A stretch of 64,000 bases of DNA from Corbicula japonica (GCA_038501625.1 JAZAYU010000009.1:8174396-8238395); one strand, 5' to 3'. Shown: positions 34,201 to 49,200, counted from the stretch's first letter. The notes: generated from the sequence alone by a model not told the origin. Numbers and translations are program-made.

Positions 34201-37200
34201 TCAAGTGTCAAAATCCAATATTTCTACCTGTCTTCAGCTATATTTAGGTATGATGTTTACCAGTAGTATTATTGGTACAGTTGCTGGACAATGACCTGAT
34301 GAACTTTGCTGCTTAGATCTGTGTTATGCAATATTAAGAACTTTGCTTTGGAAGATTTTATAGGGTAAATTTTGTCATTTTATGGATAGTGACAAATAAA
34401 CTTTCTTCCTGTACAGCACTTTGAAAATCAGGCTTTTCTGAATATGTTATTCACTGATTTTTAAGTAAAACAACAACACAAACAACAACAACAAATTTGT
34501 AGCACATTCTCAAAATGTTAAGACTAAATTTAAGAGAGCCTTAGATGTATACAGTGTATGTACACAAACTGGCAAGTTAAGGCCACACTTCTTAGCTCAC
34601 CTGAGCTGGCTCAGGGTGAGCTACTAGGATCGATGAATGTCCGTCGTCCGTCCACACTTAGTTCGTTAACACTATAGCGGTCACATTTTCTCCGATTGTC
34701 ATGAAACTTGGTCAGGATGTTTGTCCCAATGATTTCTCGGACGAGTTCGAATATGGGTCATCTGGGTCCAAAAACTAGGTCACTGTTACTAAAAATAGAA
34801 TTTTCTTTTTAACATTATAGCGGTCACATTTTTGCTCAGATTGTCATGGAACTTGGTCAGGATGTTTGTCCCAATGATTTCTCAGACGAGTTTGAATATA
34901 TGTCATCTGGGTTCAAAAACTAGGTCACTGTTACTAAAAATAGAGTTTTCTTTTTAACATTATAGCGGTCACATTTTTGCTCAGATTGTCATGGAACTTG
35001 GTCAGGATGTTTGTCCCAATGATTTCTCGGACGAGTTTGAATATATGTCATCTGGGTTCAAAAACTAGGCCACTGTTACTAAAAATAGAATTTTCTTGTT
35101 AACACTCGAGCGGTCACATTTTTGCTCCGATTGTCATGAAACTTGGTCAGGATGTTTGTCCCGATGATTTCTCAGATGAGTTTGAATATGGGTCATCTGG
35201 GTCCAAAAACTAGGTCACTGTTACTAAAAATAGAATTTTATTGTTTACACTCTAGCAGTCACATTTTTGCTCTGATTGTCATGAAACTTGGTCAGGATGT
35301 TTGTCCCAATGATTTCTCGGAAGAGTTTGAATATGGGTCATCTGGGTCCAAAAACTAGGTCACTGTTACTAAAAATAGAATTTTTTTGTTAACATTCTAG
35401 CAGTCACATTTTTGGCTCTGATTGTCATGAAACTTGGTCAGGATGTTTGTCCCAATGATTTCTCGGACTTGTTCGAATATGGGTCATCTGGGTCCAAAAA
35501 CTAGGTCACTGTTACTAAAAATAGAATTTTCTTGTAAACACTAGCGTTCACACTTTTGCTCCGATTATCATTAAACTTGATCAGGATGTTTATCCCAGTG
35601 ATTTCTCGGATGAGTTTGAATATGGGTCATCTGGGTCCAAAAACTAGGTCACTGTTACTAAAAATAGAATTTTCTTGTTAACACTCTAGCGGTCACATTT
35701 TTGCTCTGATTGTCATGAAACTTGGTCAGGATGTTTGTCCCAATGATTTGTCAGACGAGTTCGAATATGGGTCATCTGGGTCCAAAAACTAGGTCACTGT
35801 TTTATAAAAATAGAATTTTCTTGTTTACACTCTAGGGGTCACATTTTTGCTCCGATTGTCATGAAACTTGATCAGGATGGTTGTCCCAATGATTTCTCAG
35901 ACGAGTTCGAATATGGGTCATCTGGGTCCAAAAACAAGGCCACTGTTACTAAAAATAGAATTTTCTTGTAAACACTCTAGCGGTCACATTTTTGCTCCGA
36001 TTGTCAGGAAACTTGGTCAGGTTGTTTGTCCCAATGATTTCTCGGACGAGTTCGAATATGGGTCATCTGGGTCCTAAAACTAGGTCACTGTTACTAAAAA
36101 TAGAATTTTCTTGTTAACACTCTAGCGGTCACATTTTTACTCCGATTGTCATGAAACTTGTTCAGGATGTTTGTCCCAATGATTTTTCGGACGAGTTTGA
36201 ATATTTGTCATCTGGGTCCAAAAAACTAGGTCACTGTTACTAAAAATTGAATTTTCTTGTTAACACTCTAGCGGTCACATTTTTGCTCTGATTGTCATGA
36301 AACTTGGTCAGGATGTTTGTCCCAATGATTTCTCTGACAAGTTTGAATATGGGTTATCTGGGTCAAAAAACTAGGTCACTATTGCTAAAAATAGAATTTT
36401 CTTGTTAACACTCTAGTGGTCACATTTTTACTCTGATTGTCAGATTGTAAAGAAACTTGGTCAGGACATATGTCCCAGTTATTAATTGGACGAGTTTGAA
36501 TATGGGTCACCTGGGGTCAAAAACTAGGTCACTGTTACTGAAAATAGAAAAATCTTGTCCAGGCTGTAAAATTGTTATTTTTATTGGATTTTAAAATAAC
36601 TTGGCTCAAATGTTTACCATGACAAGGTGTAGTTTCGCGTACAATACCCATGCCTGTTGGTCCAAGGTCAAGGTCACTGTTACTAAAAATAAAATTTTCT
36701 TGTCTGGGCTGTTAATTCCTAATGAATGGAGTGATTTCAAAATAACTTTACATAAATGTTCACCATGACAAGGGGATGTGTTGCTTACAATACCCATGCT
36801 GGTAGGTCAAAGGTCAAGGTCACTGTTACTAAAAATAGCATTTTCTTTTCCAAGCTGTAGATTTGTTGTTTCTTATTGGATTTTAAAATAACTTGATGTT
36901 AATGTTCACCATATTGAGACGTTGGGTCTCGTACAACACAACTTTGTACTCAGGTGAGTGATAAAGGGCCATCATGGCCCTCTTGTTCATATTACCCAAA
37001 TCATATGTAGTAAGGTCCATGCCTCTAATAATCATTTTCCAGGATAATCTCCCCAATAATCTTAGAATTTTCTAAAAAAATGTAATATTTAACTTTATTT
37101 AACTATAAATTTACTACAGATTTGAAACATACGATCCTTTCATCTTTCATATTATATGCATGCAGTATGCTTTGTCTTCCACAACCATATTTTTCATTAC

Positions 37201-40200
37201 ATATGTTTATTTATTACATATGTATACCTATTCGATTTCAAAGCTGCATTTCGGGGGCATATGTCAATTTCAAGTGACAGCTCTTGTTGTTTTAAATTCT
37301 CTTTTAGAAAAAGTAAGAAGGAGTAAAGCGTCATCGTTTTGTGCTTATATTGATCTTAAATCCGCATTTGATACAGTTTGGAGAAACGGACTCTGAGCAA
37401 AACTCAATATGAATAATATAAAAGGTAATTTTTTTACAAATTATTACAAATATGTTCGAACAAGCAGACAACGCAATTATCATTTTGTCTATACAAATGA
37501 ACCGATTGGAATTGTAAATGAATAAAAATATTTAGGTATATCATTCAGCAAAACAATATGAAACTTAAAAAAAATTTTAACCCGTTAAAGTATATAATTC
37601 TTTTAAAAAAAATATTAAAATAATTTTATAATTTAATAAAATGAATAAAATTTAGTATCGTGTATGTGGGTCACTAACACCTTGTGTAATTTCACAGGGG
37701 TGATCACACATTTACCTTCAGATATTACAGGGTGGGTAATCAAAGTGCACCTTACCATGCATTTTGTAAACAAAAGTCCTCCATCTTGGATGAAAATTGG
37801 TAAGTTTTTTACTTTTACTCATTTAATAAATAACTCGTAAAATTGAGATATAGCTAAGAACCTGCTACACATTTTTCCGAATCTTTTGGTACCCAGATGG
37901 AATATAAACTCTTAGTGGAACACAAGTTACCTCGGTCATGGAAACTGAATCGGCGAGAAATAAGCAAGAATTTTCAGGGTAAAGTTCTTAGCTATATCTC
38001 AATTTTACGAGTTATTTATTGAATGAGTAAAAGTAAAAAACCAATTTTCATCCAAGATGGCGGGCTTTTGTTTACAAAATGCATGGTAAGGTGCAGTTTG
38101 ATTACCCACCCTGATTACTCTATAAAGAATTTCAAGGGAATTTTTCACAGTTAATTGAGAGAAAATTGACAGGTTTCATGTCAAAATAAGCAAGTAATAA
38201 CAAGTGTATCCGCCAAAATACGAGGATGGGTGATAAGATATACTGTTGTACATAAAATTTAAAAAAATGTTTCATCATATAAAATACTCGAAACCGAGTA
38301 TACAATAATATATAATTTATAATATAATGGGAATTAAACTTTATTTAAGAAATGTCTTTCATAGGTGTTACAATGCGATTTTGAAATTTATGTTCCGTTT
38401 TAAGGAACCAACAGAAAAATAAAAAAGGAGACTTAAATTGAATTTACTGTATGTTTTCATAGATGGTCCGTAATGTCCGTATATTCTATATCTATCTATA
38501 GATGTTCCATAATTCCCGTAAATCTGGTCCATTATGTTTTCATAGATATATAATTAATATTCTATATTTATCTGTAGATGGTCCTTAATGTCTACAATTT
38601 TGTCCATAATTACGAACCATCTACAGATGAATATGGAATATCAATTTCATAGATTTAAATTTTACAATCTATATCAATCTATAGATGGTCCGTTGTGTCT
38701 TATAGATGGTCCGTCATGTCCATAAATATGGTCCGTTACGTCTTTTTTGATGGTCCGTTATGTCCTAAAATCTGGTCCGTAATTGTCATGGTCCGTAATG
38801 TCCCGATACCATTTCAGTTTACGATCTATGGCTTGAGTACAGCAAGATGAGTAACGGTAAAACAGTTGTTCACTGGTGCAAAGGAATAAGAAACAGTTAC
38901 TAAAATATTGGTGTTTGCAAATTACCTCCCTTTTTATTAAAGAAAGAACAAAATGCAATTATGCTTGATTTCCACAATCATGTAAACATTTTTTTTAACT
39001 GATAGATACTGAACTGACAACTTTGAAGATATTGAAGATCAGTTTCCTCCAGATATTTGCATTTACTGGCATCATTAATGTAATCAAGAGTTCTCCATTT
39101 TATTTTTGTCAAATTTCATTTTGGCTCTGTATAATTACTACCACCTGTATTGACTAGAATTCTACTTGAAAACTGGCAGGTGTAAATGGTCCAGAGACAT
39201 TGAAATGAAATTTTAAAAAACCTAAACTGCATTGGGACAAGCAATTCATGCATGAATTTAGTTTGCACAACATGAACAAATTTAGTTTGACTGTTTGAAG
39301 AATAGGCTAACTTCTTACTCTGTCGACAGTGCTGGTGTCCTTTAAAATTTTTATGAACTTGGTCCATAACTTTGAAACCACTTGTGATAAAGACTTCAGA
39401 TTTGGAAAGTGCATTCATTATCATAGAAAACGTCATTGCCAATAAGACCCATAACTCCAGAAATATTCTTTCAAGTTTTCTAATGTATCACTTAGATTTT
39501 ATGCATCAGTTGTGCTGTGTTGCTCTTGTTTTATCTTTGTTACTTGTAAATTTGCTGTATGACTAGTAGTGTGTCTATATTTCAGACTTGATGGAAATGG
39601 AACATTTACCAGCGGGAACATTGAGGTTTTCTTACGTAATCAGTGGGGCATTGTGTGTGACGATCACTGGGATAAAATGGATGCCAACGTTGCTTGCAGG
39701 CAGCTTGGCTTCAAAAAGTGAGTATTTAGTATAAATGTAATCTTCAAAAGTCAACAAGTACCACAGCAAACCACTTTCAATAAATAAATTGTAAAATGTA
39801 ACTTTTTATACTCACATAAATAAAAATGGGAGAAATCGTTCATAATCTTCCAGTTTTGTGTTGCCTGTGATAGCAGATAGACATGTAGGCATCATATTGT
39901 CTTACATTTTCATCTGGTACACTAAATTTTGCTTTAAAAATTGTATTACTTGTACATTTGACACCATACTTTTAAATGTCAACTCTATCTCTGTCAATAA
40001 GAATTAGAACTCCTGATTGACTATTTTTACCAATTACTTTTTTGATGTCTATCCTCCTACCAAATGCTGCTGATGGTTGTAAAAGTACTTGTCCTAATTT
40101 TTTAACTCAGTTTTTTGTTATTCTGACAGAATATTAGCAGGTGGCACACGTGTTCAACTAAACACCCATACAGTTCAAATTGCTGTTTTCGATTGACATG

Positions 40201-43200
40201 TCATGTATGAAATACTGTTTATCTCAAATTGTTTACAGTGGAGCAGAGCAATATACCCACAACTCACAGTTTGGTATTAGTGCTTCAACAAGTACAACAT
40301 TTCTTATGGACAATGTTGACTGCAATGGTGATGAATTGAGCCTTTTAGCATGCAGTTATGAGATGGAAAGTGACTGTGTTCGTGGTGAAGGGGCTGGTGT
40401 AATCTGTTCACCTAACCTCGGTAACTATTCTTTCATTGCTGTGATTTTTATCTTTGTCTAAAGAATTATTCTTTACCAATATTATAATAATTTTTTAAGT
40501 GGAGTTTACTATCATGACTTCTGCAAGGATATATATGTAATAATCTGTTTTGCTGAGTAAGTGTTTTCCTACCAAATGCGATAATGTAACTAATGGGTTG
40601 TACATATAGTTATTCTGTTTAACAACTACACTGTAGCAGGTGTTTTGTTGTTGTTTTTTTTGTCATTCCAAACACTGTAAACCTTACATAATAGTCATAA
40701 GAATATAATATAATTTGTCAAACTAAAGAAATAGTCGTTTGACAAATGTGAAAATGTAGAAATATTTTTCATGAAAATTCTGTGCGACATTCAGTGCTTA
40801 TCAATATACAGTTATTTCATATGTGATTTGGGAACAGTTAATCTGTTGGCCCAAGGTGGAGGGGATAGCGTTTTGAACTGTTGCCCTAGGCCGTAGGCCG
40901 AGGGAAACAGTTCAAAACGCTTTCCCTGACACCGAGGAACAACTGTTTGACTGTTCCCAGATCACATATGAAATAACTGTTTTATTACCTGATCAATTGA
41001 ATGGGGGAATCCCCTATGACTTTAGAGCGCGCGAGGGAAACAGTTAAAACTATTGACCGGACAACAGTTCGCTCAACAAACCGCTCGCTTAAAGGGAGAA
41101 TCCTCTATGATGTCAGAGCACACGAGGGAAACAGTCTAAACTATTGACCGGTCAACAGTTCGCAAAGGTGGACCTTTTAAGAATTTCAGAAAATTTCAGA
41201 AAACAGTAAGAAATACCAAATTAAATTTACATAAAGTATCAGGTAATAATATGTTTTGATTAGTATATACTATGTCACAGAAAATTTATGTTACTCAACA
41301 GTTGAACTATAGATGTAGACAAACAATTTATTTGAAATATTAATAAGTCGACTATAAAATTATGTATTGCTAATATATAAAAGTGTTTATGTAATGTGTT
41401 ATTGCCAAAAAAAATCATTAATTTTATTCCCCACAAAGTGGAAGGCATATAGAGTTGCACTCATCAGTCAGTCCGTACATCTCCAAATCTTACGGCATCA
41501 ACTCCTCCTAAACTACCGGGCGGATTTCTTTCAAACTTGCACAGATGATTAAGCAGGATGTGTAGATGATCGTAAAGAAAGTACTTTTTTCCTGCGACTA
41601 TTTTTACCAGAGTTATTGCCCTTTGTTATTACAATTTTTGTTGCATCAGTGGAGGCATCAGTGTCCGAGGACACATTCTAGTTTAAACTTTTTCTCCTAC
41701 AGTTACCCTGTACAAACGCAAGAAATGTTGGTTTAGGCATGAACACAAGCATGAATAACCTCAAGACAAGTCCATTTGTTAACCTTTACCTTTAACTGTT
41801 ATTTACCGCCACACAAATCCCATCTTAAGTTTTCAAGTTTTGCTCTATACAAATGTGATAATGCCAAGGCTTTTAGACAGCCTGCGATATGAGGTATTGG
41901 GAATGATCCAAGGATGGATGTCTTGACGTGAAATCGCTCGTCGGATGCATTGTTAGCTGTTGACAACTTTTCCCTTGGCCCAACAACATCTTAATTTTAA
42001 AACACATCTTCCTTAGCATATTTATTAAAATTTTACACATATAAAAAATATTCCAAAAAATAAAGTGTTGCCTTTTAATTGGCACTCAGTATAGTTATAG
42101 ATTTTAAAGATAATTAACATTTGTAAGAATGAGGAAAAACACAAAATTATTATACCCCCACTTCGAAGAAGAGGGGGGTATACTGTTTTACCCTTGTCCG
42201 TCTGTCCGTCCGTAACAAAATTTCCGTCGCAGTTTTCTCAGCAACTATAACATGCAGCAGCCTGATACTTTGCATATTGCTTCATCCTATAGTCCCATGT
42301 GGTGTAAAGCGATTTTATGCTCCATGCTCATCTACTTCCTGTTTGTCGCATTTTTTTTTAGATTTTGTAACTATTTAAGTGCATTACATCAACCAAAGGG
42401 CATTTGTATTTTCCGTCGCAGTTTTCTAAGCAACTATAACATTCAGCAGCCCATTATTTTGCATATTGCTTAATCCTATAGTCCCATATGGTGTAAAACG
42501 ATTTTAAGCTCCTTGCTCATCTACTTCCTGTTAACCGAATACTTATATTTTTACACATAATTGACATACTAGCACAATTTTTGTCGCAGTTTTCTAAGCA
42601 ACTACAACATGTAGCAGCCTGATATTTTGAATAATGCTTTATCCTTTAGTCCCATATGGTGTAAAGCGATTTTATGCTCCTTGCTCATCTACTTCCTGTT
42701 TACCACATACTTAGATTTTTACACATAGATGACAAACATGCACAATTTCCGTTGCAGTTTTCTAAGCAACTATAACATGCAGCAGCCTGTTGTTTTGCAT
42801 GTTGCTTTTTCCTGTAGTCCCATATGGTGTTAAGCGATTTTATGCTCCTTGATCATCTACTTCCTGTTTACCGCATACTTAGATTTTTACACATAGATGA
42901 CAAACATGCACAATTTCTGTTGCAGTTTTCTAAGCAACTATAACATGCAGCAGCCTGTTGTTTTGCATATTGCTTTTTCCTGTAGTCCCATATGGTGTTA
43001 AGCGATTTTATGCTCCTTGATCATCTACTTCCTGTTTACCGACTTTTTAGGTTTTGTTACTATACATGTGCGCTACACAATCCAAAGGGTATCTTTATCA
43101 CTATATAGGTGCATTACATAAACCAAAGGGCATCTTTAATGAAAAATGCAAATTACATTTTGAAAGGCATGCATATTTCTCACAGCAGCGGTATCACTAG

Positions 43201-46200
43201 TGAGCATTAGCTCACAGATTTTCTTGTTTTTGACATCTTTGGCTTACTCTGTGACTGCATTTTTTCAGAAAAAAAACAACAACAACAGAATCACAATAGT
43301 GTGATAGTATACATTTATCCTATTCTAATGCACAGGTTGTCCTGATGACTGGGTTGCTGGAGTTGAAGGCTGCTATTTACTCTCGAACATCACAACTACC
43401 CAAAGAGATTTTGCTGTCAATAAGTGTGCACAAATTGGCGGCCATCTTGTCAATATTGAAACTGAAGCTGAGAATCACTTCCTCTCTGCAGTGTTTGCCA
43501 GAGTCCCAGGAGGTTTGTATCATGCTTTACAAATATTACTATGGCAGTTGTTAAGGCACAGACATCCTTGATGTTACATGTACCGTAAAATTGCTTTTAA
43601 ACCCCTCTGGGGCATTACATTTCCTTAAAGGGGGGAGGGGGTGCTTATAATTGAGAATGTGCTTAAGTTTCATTTTCTGAAGAGGGGGGGGGGGGGGGGA
43701 GGGGGGCCGCTTATAATTAAGAATGTGTTTACATTTCATTTTCTGAAGGGGGGGGGGGGGGGGAAGCGCTTACAATTAAGAATGTGCTTATGTTACATTT
43801 TCTAAAGGGGATGCGCTAATTGAGAATGAGCTTACTGATTTCCATGAGAATTTGCTTAGCCACACCGATTTTTATGAGAATTATCAAACATATTGCAATT
43901 GATATTGTTAACTGATTTCCATGAGAAGTTGCTCATTGATTGCCAGGTGAATAGGCAATCTGAATGTGCTAACTGATTTCTATGAGAAGTTTCTATCATG
44001 AGAATTCGCTTACTCAGTTTATGGACTAACGACACTTTCACTGGAAATTCAAAGAACTAGTGATTATCTAGCGCGTAATTTTATATGGCCCCTAGCTGAT
44101 GAACCTCCATTAATTCTCAGCAGGTCATTAATCCTCCCAGCAATAAATATGCCAGATGTTTGAGGTTAAGACAGGTAAACACAGTTTACAAGTTTACAAG
44201 TTTATTTCATTAGATCCAATAGGTCTTATATAGCGGACATGCAAATTTTATGTAAACAGTTTTATATTGTAGATCTATACAAACTTTCACTTTTTTGCAT
44301 GCATAAAATTAAATATAGATAGTTATATACTGACCTTAAACATGAATTTTTGTTAGAAAGATGAGACATTTATTATCTATATAAAAATCAATGATCAACA
44401 ACAAAAACTGAGTAAAATACCGCTTAGTTTTACAATCAACATATATTATCCCTATAGCAAACTTGACATTATTTTTAAAGGGTTTTCAAATACACTAGTA
44501 ACTGAATGGTAATTCACAACTAAAAATTCTGAATTCACTTGCTGAATTATGCCACTATATTTTCTATTGTAAATAGATAGACCCATGTCGAAGAGCTGGC
44601 AAAGTTTGATAAGCTGCAGTTAGTTGTCACTACGCCGCACACTGTCTTTGTTCAAGAAACATGTTGTAAAAAATTCTTGAATGTTAAGCGGTACATGCAA
44701 TAACCATTCTTTACTTGTATCCAAGCATCTCCAGTCGAGTCATTAAGCCAAGATTCATGTGTAGCAAAACAGACCCTGCACAGTTTCAAACCATCCTTAG
44801 AAATAATAACTTCGCCTGTTTCCAGATAGTCATTTCCTTGCCCTTTTCGTACGAAGATGATTTTGTCTGAAAGTTGTTTGCTGATAAAGTCATCGTACAA
44901 TTGAAATCGATGAACAGTATCACACTGTTTGCATGTGTAGCCATTAAATGATCCCTTTTTGGTGTAAATAATACAATTCGATGAAAGATTATGCATTCGA
45001 GCAATATCACATTCAATAATGTCCCCAAGTTCGTGAATAATTTCATCACTTCCATTTTCTAAAAACACAAAAATATCTTGTGAATGATTACTATGCTCTT
45101 TTTTGCAACTCACTGTCACGCACTGAATATTGGCATCACAAAACTCGTCAGTGCTGCTGATGATTGTTCTGTCAATCTCATTGTATGAGTGAAGTATCTC
45201 CTCATTGATGCAATTTACATCATGCAAACTTTCAGCAGCATATTTTCTACACTGATTATTATGAATAGTTTCTTCACATTTCTTCTGTGTAATGGAAGCA
45301 ATTGAATTGACTTGAAGTAAGTTTTGTAAATAAGCTTTGCCTCCTTGAAAGTTCTTCCTCATAGTCTAAGATGCTGGTTACATCCTGAGAGAAATAGTAT
45401 TCAAACATGCAGATTTTCTTCTACTCATTTTCATCGAATTTATCTTTATAGTTTTTGTACAAGGTTCTACTGTCTGGTATTGCCACTGAACAAAGAATAT
45501 CGCAACACCATAATGTAGATTTTAGTTTAGCTATTTGATTGTATAGCTCGAATGTTGAAAATTCATCACTTTTGTTCGTTTCTTCTTTATTAAATAATAA
45601 TTCTGTTAGTTCGCCGATAATTTGTCTGCAAACACTATATTGTTCGTAATGTTTAGAAATATATCGAAAAAAGGAGCTGACTGTGATGAGACGTTTGCCT
45701 TGAAATTCCTTTATTCCATCTTTGTGATTTCTTATTTCTTTTAAAACATTGTTTTTTTGGTAATTGTGGTTAATTTTCTAGTTTTTTTAATTCAAGAAAT
45801 AATACAAGGTTTGTATATTCTATGTAATTGTTTTCTCCTACTCTAGTAAATTTGACTGTATTCAAACTCGGTAAGGTTGGTTCCAAATCCATGTAAAGAG
45901 AACCTCATTTGGCAAAGTCTGAAAGAAAGGATTTCTCTATTGTATTTTATGAATTTCCTAAGTACAATTATGAGAACAACTTAACTCCCATACACCTCCC
46001 CCATTATTAAGGTAGAATACGTGTAATGACTTCGGGCGAATCCGTTCGAATTCGGCCGAATTAGCTAACGTCCGGTAAAATACGTCGTCATACGTAAAAT
46101 GTCGATCGGTTACAAAATTTTTAAGTAACATTGTTTATTTTTTGTCAAGACCTTTACAGAAGAAATGTTTATAATATATAATACAGATTTTCTACAATTT

Positions 46201-49200
46201 TGATATAAAAAACTCAGAATAACAAAACAAATATTTTATAAAACTCAAGGGAAATCACCGGGTTCAAACTTCCGGTAAAAGATTGCGAAAACTTGAAAGT
46301 TCTGAAAGTCGTCAAAAAAGGTCGTTTAAAACAAAATCAAGAAGAAAGATTGGAAAGAACTCGTCCAAAATAATCGCAGAGCACAACTATGCACACATAC
46401 TATGTATTTGCAAGCGTAAAACTCAGAACTGTCCGATATTTTCGCACCGAAAGCAGACAAATGGCGGGTTGTAAAGCTGGCATGGACGGAGAGTGATCGA
46501 GCTTGATGTTCTGCTGAAAAATCGTTCAGAAAACATTAGAAGGAGACTGCTTTCAGTCAGGTAAGTCAATGTTATTTACTTGGACCATTCTATGAGGCTG
46601 TGAAATCATGCTGTCATTGATTCTATGCAGTTTTTTGCTCACCACACTCCTCCCAGTTCTATTTATCGATAAAAAGAAAATTGTCAAAATCTCAATAATG
46701 GTAAAATGCCGTTCAATGAAACTTTGCACAAATGATTGTTGCTAATGTATCTTTATTTTGCATACAGTAAGACACATTAGAATGTAAAGAAACAAAGCTT
46801 GACCTAAAAATTCATTGAAATTCTATTTTCCTAAATTCACAACAAAAACCATGCTATACAAAACATAATTTTAAATTCCCACGTGATCATAATGATACTG
46901 ACAAGAAAATGTTGTTTATTTTTTAAAGAATTTTCAACAACTAAAAGAGAAATCAGTGATTGTCTTCCGTTTATTTTGTCTATTTTGCAAAAAAAAAACA
47001 ACACCAAAAACATGCATGACAGTGAAACATTTCATTACAGTAAAAATAAATGAAAATTCTTTTTAGAGATTTTTTTCAACACACTTACTGTTCGACCTTT
47101 TGTTTTACGATTTTATATTCCCTTTGTGTTACTGTGACAGATTTTTTCCTATTTTTTCATGAAAACAAAACTACATTTCAGGTATTGGTACCTGAACCAG
47201 ATATTGAGAAGCTGCCGGAGGCTACACCGAAAGGACGTTTCAAACTGGTCATGATTCCTTCAGGAGAGCCATCCTTCATATCTTTTGACTTATGAGACTA
47301 CTGACTTGAGTAAGTACATTTATATAATTTAATTATGTTTAGGCATAAATTGTGTTTGTTATCCAGTCAGCAAAGAAAGGCTACATAAGGTATGGTGCAT
47401 CGAACAATCGATTCCTGGGGTGAACCAGTATTCTTTTCATCTGTCTAACCAACAACAAGCCACAATGCTGCTTTTCAACGTAAATGTCGTTTTCTCCACC
47501 AGAAATAGCTATATATTGTAGCTATATATTGCTAAAGATCTAAACTGGCTCTTAGTTACAATTTTCATTTGTTAGCTTTTTTAGTGTGTTCAAATCTTAA
47601 GGCGGCATATGAATGTGAGGTCTTCAAACCAACCCGCCATATGTAACTGATTTTACATTTGCCTTTGCTTGATGCAATTGAGTAATCAATTCAATTTTAT
47701 TACAGTTCGTTGTGGACAAATGCCAGATATACTCCAAATAGCAGCATCAACTTTCAGCACTGGTGCCACTTTCAACCAGTATGTTTTACCCACCAGCCAT
47801 ATTGCACCTGATGCTGAGAGAATTACTGGGATTAGAGTGTCTGACAGCCAAATGACAGTGCATGGAAAGCAAGTTGACAGCAAGGAATTGGACTATTCTC
47901 TGGACCACTTTTGTAATTGGTTAAGAAAGTTTCCAAACCCTATACTGGTGGCACACAATGGACATTGGTTTGACTTCCCTATACTGATAAATAGCTTTCA
48001 GTCAGTCAGCAAACTGAAAGATTTTTTCAAATGCTGTGTCGGAATGGTTGATTCCCTCTCAATATTTAGGAAACTTTGCCCTAAGGGTTCTCATAAGCAA
48101 GCAGATCTTGTGTCAAATATCCTTGGAATCGCCTATGAGGCACATAATGCCATAGCAGATGTCACATCCTTGAAGGATCTGGTTCTGCTCAGTGCTCACT
48201 CAGTTTTTATCAAAAGAACTACTTGGTTATAGCTATCCACCTTCAGATGTCTTCAACTCCAAGTTGTTTAATCAAGAAAAGAACATGTCATCTTTACATT
48301 GCCTTGTATCATCCAGTGTGTGTAAGATCACAACAGCTGAAAATATCGCTGGCTCGGGAGTCGGGACTGAACATTCACCACCTGAAAACCATTTATAGGA
48401 GATCTAGCGAAGATGGTGTAAGGGATATATCCACCAATAAGAATTCAGATGGTGCACCAAGGGTGACAAATGTCAAAAAAAGTCTTAGATGAAGTCATTC
48501 CAAAAAATGGCAGCTTATTTCTCAAAGTGATTTGTAGTGGTTGGTGATGAACACTTGCTTCGTTTTTGAAGTTACCAAATATGTTATTATATGAACCATG
48601 GGTTAAAATTTTGCCATTATTTAATCTAAACTACATATAATTGACACTTTTAATATGTTAATTATGTTTTAGTGTATTGATGGAAGTTAAAACTCATAAT
48701 TATTAAGAGTATAATAAAAGTATCTTTTCATAGAAGCATTTTCTAGCTCAAACAACAGGTTTGATACACATTGTTCAAATACTGTCCATTGAAGTTTTTT
48801 CATTATCATGTTTAGATAAATACATGGTTATACTAATTGCTGGCAAGTTACATGTTAAGATTTACCATTAGTTTTTGTGATTTGATGTTTTAACCTATTT
48901 TAGTGTTGTGATGATTAGGAATGTGAAATAGACATTTTTTTAAATATATTTTTTTCTTAGCAATTGTGGACACCATAACATTAAGATGGCTATTTTCTTT
49001 AAAAATCACATGGAAACATGTCATGAAATTTACCCAGTTTATTAATAACATATCAAAAACAATTTCTAAAAGCATAATTTTTATGCCCCAACATGTCCAG
49101 TGGTCAAAATTTTCATTATTTTTGTGTGATAGAAATTCGTTTTGTATAAAATTGTTGATTTTCAGTGGCATTGTGTCATAATTTATGGTCAAAAAATACA

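Larger units (their letters stand above)
32419..38804. mobile_element. Long terminal-inverted-repeat element (6.4 kb), host of a nested stack
   Basis: The left end GGGACATTACGGACCATGAC matches the complement of the right end. Each terminus (about 32419-32710 and 38455-38804) is built from repeated GGACATTACGGACCAT-type words, as in fold-back elements. No target-site duplication is clear. It sits wholly in intron 2. The interior contains LINE pieces, a family H element, a family C element and a 386-bp fold-back. No transposase gene is seen. Confidence 0.7.
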
